64,000 nt of DNA from positions 1 through 64,000 of the forward strand of contig NZ_DASTAT010000014.1 of the NCBI RefSeq assembly GCF_035712445.1, read 5' to 3'. The translations under genes and the position numbers were made by a program. This DNA is from Oligoflexus sp. (GTDB taxonomy: Bacteria; Bdellovibrionota_B; Oligoflexia; Oligoflexales; Oligoflexaceae). Positions 60,550 through 64,000 of the stretch are shown piece after piece (the stretch's first letter is position 1; every line of letters begins with the position of its first letter). The notes below the pieces were generated by a model. The model did not search any database. It was not told the origin of the DNA and was given only the letters and a program-made list of their open reading frames with translations.

Positions 60550-61260
60550 TTAAAGCGTTCGCCAGATGGTGACAAGACCAGCCAGAGCCAGAAGACCCCG
60601 ACCGGCGAGCATGAAGGCTCGGGTCGGGACGATCTTGGCCATGACTGCTGGCATGGTGGCTGTTGTCAGCATAACGGGCAAAGTCCCGAGAAAGAAGGCC
60701 AGCATGGTCAGGCCACCGGCCACAGGATGCCCGGTGCCAGCACTGGCCAGCAAAAGAGGATGCAGGGTCATGCAGGGCATGAAGATGGTCACGAGGCCCA
60801 AAACGAAGGCCTGCAGACTCGCGGAACGCGTCGGAAGAAATTTTCGCAGACCTGGCATCCAGAGTGGGGCAAGATTGGGTGTGAAACGTTGCCAGGGGAT
60901 AAAAGGAAAGAGGGCCCAGATGATGAGCCAGAGTCCAGCAAGCCGGGTCAGGATCTGCCCCCAGGCCAGGGATCTTTGCGCGATCTGCGCGGAGAATGCG
61001 CCCAGGATAAGGCCAGCACCGACGTATGACAGGCAGCGGCCAAGGTTATAGAGCAGGCTCGCCGTCCACGAAGGACGATCACGGCGGGCAAGGATGGAGC
61101 AAGCCAGGGGGCCACACATCCCGGCACAATGCCAGGAGACGAGGAAGCTGTAGGAAAAGATCGCGGCAAAGCCCGCCAGCTGCAGTGGATCCACGGACGA
61201 TAACGAAAACGTATTCATCATATGATGGTGATGTTCATGACCCAGATGTTCCAGACCCAT
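60550..61260 (-). CDS. TauE/SafE-like membrane protein beside the cbb3 locus
   Basis: 236 residues with about six membrane helices. The motif SWHCAGMCGPLACSIL and VTIFMPCMTLHPLLLASA match the COG2836 family of sulfite exporter TauE/SafE-like proteins, which is often encoded near cbb3 oxidases and may handle copper. The N-terminus MGLEHLGHEHHHHMMN is His-rich, consistent with metal binding. ATG 61260 with AGGAG seven bases upstream is chosen. Its 5' end overlaps the divergent ccoI by 15-39 bp. Confidence 0.85.
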   Translation of the reverse strand: MGLEHLGHEHHHHMMNTFSLSSVDPLQLAGFAAIFSYSFLVSWHCAGMCGPLACSILARRDRPSWTASLLYNLGRCLSYVGAGLILGAFSAQIAQRSLAWGQILTRLAGLWLIIWALFPFIPWQRFTPNLAPLWMPGLRKFLPTRSASLQAFVLGLVTIFMPCMTLHPLLLASAGTGHPVAGGLTMLAFFLGTLPVMLTTATMPAVMAKIVPTRAFMLAGRGLLALAGLVTIWRTL

Positions 61261-63648
61261 ACTCTTACTCCTGTGGCCGATGCGGTGCCCACGCAACGCA
61301 CCTGTCGCCACTGTCAAAGCAAACTTGATGCACAGCTGGCGGATGAATTCTGCTGTCACGGCTGCCGCTCTGCTTATGAACTCATCGAAAGTTTTGAGTT
61401 AAAGCGTTTTTACGAAATTGTACAGGAAAACCGTGACACCCTCAGACCCGCTGGTCCGCAAAAGCTGGATTATCGCCTCTTCGATGCTGCGGAATTCCAG
61501 GAAGGCTTTGTCGAAAAGAGCAAAGCCGGGCAGCAAACCGCGCACTTTTATTTGGAAAACATGAGCTGCTATGCCTGCGTGTGGGTCTGTGAGCAGGTGA
61601 CCAAACAGATCGACCCCGAGGCCAGCCTGTCCATTAATCTTTCCAGCGGCGAGGCGACCCTCGATTTCAAGGCTTCCAAGGTGGCTTTGTCGGAATTTTT
61701 GTCCCGCTTTGAAACCATGGGCTTTCCCGTCAGTCCCAACAGCGATTATCAGCAGGATGAAAAGCAGGAGATCGCCCGCATCGGCGTGGCGCTTTTCTGC
61801 GTGATGAACATCATGATGCTGGCGTTCCCTGAATATCTGGGCGCAGAATCCCTCGAAAATCATTTCCGCGATCTTTTCCGCTGGATATCCACGGTCCTGG
61901 CCGCGCTCAGCGTTTTCTATTCGGGCTGGCCTTTCATTCGCGGCGCCCTGACGAGTCTACGCCGCGGGCAGCTGCATCTGGATCTGCCCATTGGCCTTGC
62001 GATCGTAGTCTGCTTTTTCTATAGCCTCGTTCACACCTGGCAGGGGCACCCGCATGTTTATTACGATTCAACGGCGGCGGTGGTGGCCCTTCTCCTCATT
62101 GGTCGCTGGGCCCAGGGCAAGGCTCTGCGCCGCATCATGCGGGAAAAATCCAAGTACTTCGCAAGCGAAGCCCGCTTTGTCCGCGTTCTGAAGGACAGCG
62201 GCGATGAAGCCATAACACCGCTGGCGTCCGTGGAAAGCGGTCAAACCCTGAAAGTTCTGGCCGGCGAAGTCGTGCCCCTGCGCGCGGAACTCGTGAGCGA
62301 CTGTGCGGAAATGAATCGCAGTCTTCTGACAGGCGAAGCGGATTGGGTTTCGGTGCATAAGGGTCAGACTTTGGAAGCGGGTTCCATGAACGGCGGGCAG
62401 CCGATCATCATCCGCAGCCTGGAAACAGGACTGCAGAGCTTTCTTCTGCGTCTTCAGAATGCGGCTCAGACTCTTTATCAACACAAAGGGGGATTTGCTG
62501 CTCTTTCGGAAAGCATGGCGAAGGCCTTCGTCATCTTTGTTCTGACCATGGCCTTTGGATCCCTCGCATGGCATTGGGAGGCGTCCAGCGAGCGCGCCAT
62601 CACACGTTTTGCCACCGTGCTCCTGATCGCCTGCCCCTGTATCTTTGGATTTGGCGCGCCCATGGTTCTCTCGCGCGCGCTGCTCCTGGGTCTGCAGCGT
62701 GGGGTGCTGTTTCGCTCGCAGAATGCCCTGGAACGTCTGGCCCTGGTCCAGAATTTTTTCTTTGATAAAACCGGCACCCTGACAGAAGATGACAGCAAAG
62801 TAAGCGAAGCCCAATGGAACGAGATACAGCTGAAAGCTCTATCCATACCCGAGGAGGACCTTCTGGAGCTGTTCAGAAAGCTGCCGGACTTTTCCGCCCA
62901 TCATAGTTTGGCCGCGCTGGCGGCATTTGCCGGACCAGGGCCTTCGAGTCGCGAAAGCATCAAGGCCGTGCGCGAGGTTTTTGGTCAGGGCATCTCCCTT
63001 GTTTGGCGCGGCGCGGAAGTTCGGATCGGTCGCTACGGCTTTTGCTTTCAGGAACCGCCGCGTGATGAACAGGCCTTGGAATATTCCTATGTAAGCAGGG
63101 ATCGAAAGAGTCTCCTTCGATTCCGCCTTCAGGATCAACTGAGACCCGATTCCCGCGCAGCCGTTCACAGCCTCCTCATGTCGAAGCGGAATGTTTTCAT
63201 GCTCACCGGCGACTCGCTCGATAGGGCGCAGGCCGTGGGCCATGAGCTGGGTCTGGACAAAGATCATGTGGTCGCGCGATTGAGCCCGAATGAGAAACTT
63301 GGCCGAATAGCGGACAAAAAACGCAACGCCATGGTGGGCAATGGAATCAACGATACGTTGGCGATGGCGCAGGTCGAAATCGGGATCGCTGTTGCGAATG
63401 CTACAGAATCCCTGCGCGAAAAAGCGGATATTGCGCTGCTTGCGCCGGGACTGGATCCTCTCATGCGCGCAATTGAATTGTCATCCGCCACAAGACGGGC
63501 ATTACAAAGGTGTTTTGGATTTGCGCTGTTTTTTAATCTGATAGGAATGAGCCTTGCTATAAGCGGGTGGGCGACGCCCGTATTGGGCGCTATTTTGATG
63601 CCCATCAGTTCCTTTTCCATCTTTGCCATCGCCCGCCGCTGGCATTAG
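61222..63648 (+). CDS. ccoI: Copper-translocating P1B-type ATPase for cbb3 oxidase assembly
   Basis: 808 residues. Cys-rich N-terminus (TCRHCQSK ... FCCHGCRSA) and a heavy-metal-binding-like domain (NMSCYACVWVC), then eight transmembrane helices, CPC motif LIACPCIFGFG, phosphorylation site FFDKTGTLTED and TGD in MLTGDSLDRA. CcoI moves copper to the periplasm for the CuB site of CcoN. Several motifs are altered (TGEA, HH and GNG instead of TGES, HP and GDG). The start among ATGs at 61222, 61225, 61231, 61237 and 61246 is uncertain. CcoS follows closely. Confidence 0.92.
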   Translation: MMVMFMTQMFQTHTLTPVADAVPTQRTCRHCQSKLDAQLADEFCCHGCRSAYELIESFELKRFYEIVQENRDTLRPAGPQKLDYRLFDAAEFQEGFVEKSKAGQQTAHFYLENMSCYACVWVCEQVTKQIDPEASLSINLSSGEATLDFKASKVALSEFLSRFETMGFPVSPNSDYQQDEKQEIARIGVALFCVMNIMMLAFPEYLGAESLENHFRDLFRWISTVLAALSVFYSGWPFIRGALTSLRRGQLHLDLPIGLAIVVCFFYSLVHTWQGHPHVYYDSTAAVVALLLIGRWAQGKALRRIMREKSKYFASEARFVRVLKDSGDEAITPLASVESGQTLKVLAGEVVPLRAELVSDCAEMNRSLLTGEADWVSVHKGQTLEAGSMNGGQPIIIRSLETGLQSFLLRLQNAAQTLYQHKGGFAALSESMAKAFVIFVLTMAFGSLAWHWEASSERAITRFATVLLIACPCIFGFGAPMVLSRALLLGLQRGVLFRSQNALERLALVQNFFFDKTGTLTEDDSKVSEAQWNEIQLKALSIPEEDLLELFRKLPDFSAHHSLAALAAFAGPGPSSRESIKAVREVFGQGISLVWRGAEVRIGRYGFCFQEPPRDEQALEYSYVSRDRKSLLRFRLQDQLRPDSRAAVHSLLMSKRNVFMLTGDSLDRAQAVGHELGLDKDHVVARLSPNEKLGRIADKKRNAMVGNGINDTLAMAQVEIGIAVANATESLREKADIALLAPGLDPLMRAIELSSATRRALQRCFGFALFFNLIGMSLAISGWATPVLGAILMPISSFSIFAIARRWH

Positions 63649-63658
63649 GAGTTCGCTT

Positions 63659-63814
63659 TTGGAAGTCCTCTATGTCTTGATCGCCTTGAGTTTCGCCATG
63701 GCCGGCGTCGGCCTTCTGGCCTTTCTTTGGGCCAATGCATCAGGGCAGTTTCGGGACCTGAAAGGTCCCGCTGAGAAGATCCTTTTTGAAGATCAGGATA
63801 GTCATAAGTCTTGA
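63659..63814 (+). CDS. ccoS: Cbb3 oxidase maturation protein CcoS
   Basis: 51 residues, typical of CcoS. TTG start, TTAGGAG upstream at 63646-63652. One transmembrane helix (LEVLYVLIALSFAMAGVGLLA as LLE... to FLWANASGQF) followed by RDLKGPAEKILFED, the family pattern of a short basic/acidic tail. CcoS is needed for insertion of haem and copper into the cbb3 enzyme. The frame is open upstream into ccoI in another frame. It is 10 bp after the ccoI stop and 37 bp before ccoN. Confidence 0.88.
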   Translation: MEVLYVLIALSFAMAGVGLLAFLWANASGQFRDLKGPAEKILFEDQDSHKS

Positions 63815-63851
63815 TCTTCATTTTTCCCGTCACGCAAGAGAGGAGTCAGCT

Positions 63852-64000
63852 TTGGTCCAGTCTAAGAGGGAAGTGGTAACGTACGACGATAAGATTGCGG
63901 CCTGGTTTTTGGCAGCCACTCTCATGTGGGGCATAGTCGGTATGCTCGTGGGTGTGTGGGCGGCCTTGGAGCTGGCCTTCTGGCCTGCCAACGGTGGAGT
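63852..64000 (+). CDS. ccoN: Cbb3 cytochrome oxidase subunit I, 5' end only
   Basis: The first 49 codons are in the window; the gene continues beyond 64000. TTG start with AGGAG at 63841-63845 gives MVQSKREVVTYDDKIAAWFL, the conserved beginning of CcoN (YDDK, then WFLAATLMWGIVGMLVG, the first membrane helix). This is the haem-copper subunit of a high-affinity respiratory oxidase used at low oxygen. The order ccoI-ccoS-ccoN places assembly genes upstream of the structural genes. Whether ccoN and ccoO are fused cannot be seen. Confidence 0.9.
   Translation, partial: MVQSKREVVTYDDKIAAWFLAATLMWGIVGMLVGVWAALELAFWPANGG

Noticed and set aside
1..64000. rRNA, tRNA, tmRNA, CRISPR arrays, insertion sequences, prophage genes
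   Set aside because: I checked the gaps between genes by eye and saw no cloverleaf-like sequence, repeat array, transposase or phage gene. A covariance-model search would be decisive.

Overview
The window is a gene-dense piece (about 57 coding regions, few gaps over 250 bp) of a moderately GC-rich Gram-negative chromosome. An outer membrane is implied by OmpA-family proteins, a POTRA/beta-barrel protein, a DUF3187 protein and about ten lipoproteins. Many sensor kinases, two sigma-54 activators, a cbb3 oxidase locus, frequent GTG/TTG starts and a small CIIC-type protein fit a delta-like lineage such as Bdellovibrionota/Oligoflexia. That placement is inference only. No rRNA, tRNA, CRISPR array, insertion sequence or prophage was seen.

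Layout. 1-4.2 kb: 3' part of alaS, exonuclease III, a LysR regulator. 4.2-15.1 kb: envelope and secreted proteins (two DUF885 metallopeptidase-like lipoproteins, a subtilase lipoprotein, a HEAT-repeat/cyclophilin fusion, a thioredoxin-like protein) and an EamA transporter. 15.1-19.8 kb: three sensor kinases; the second is a clear pseudokinase directly coupled to an intact paralogue. 19.9-25.3 kb: one leftward operon ndk-tex-mtnP-thioesterase-hpd with a recognisable promoter and terminator. 25.5-26.3 kb: two small exported proteins. 26.4-28.2 kb: a three-gene HipBST-type toxin-antitoxin module behind three regularly built palindromic operators; this is the only clearly accessory segment. 28.2-32.6 kb: a split acyl-CoA carboxylase (BCCP, biotin carboxylase, carboxyltransferase) and a lipoprotein.

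32.8-40.8 kb: a long leftward cluster AMP nucleosidase-yebC-BamA-like barrel-DUF4390-NtrY-like kinase-NtrX-like sigma-54 activator, then a coiled-coil membrane protein and a TrmH-type methyltransferase. Many junctions overlap by 4 bp. 41-53.2 kb: UbiB-like kinase, DUF3187 protein, a series of exported or lipoprotein genes (PQQ-like propeller, SIMPL, PA14), a DUF374 acyltransferase and two OmpA-family proteins. 53.2-57.8 kb: an ECH1-like isomerase, a 57-residue CIIC protein, a large 7TM receptor kinase with Hpt and CheA-like ATPase domains, and a hemolysin III family protein. 58.1-64 kb: an exported protein, an orphan sigma-54 response regulator with a GAFTDA motif, and the start of a cbb3 oxidase locus (TauE/SafE-like protein, ccoI, ccoS, 5' end of ccoN).

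The most interesting points are the HipBST module with its operator array and unusual Gly-rich loop, the active-kinase/pseudokinase pair behind an RBS-masking hairpin, the possible alternative-fold leader of the second DUF885 gene, the degenerate catalytic motifs in CcoI, and the CIIC small protein beside the CheA-like receptor. Everything here comes from reading the sequence; no database search was run.
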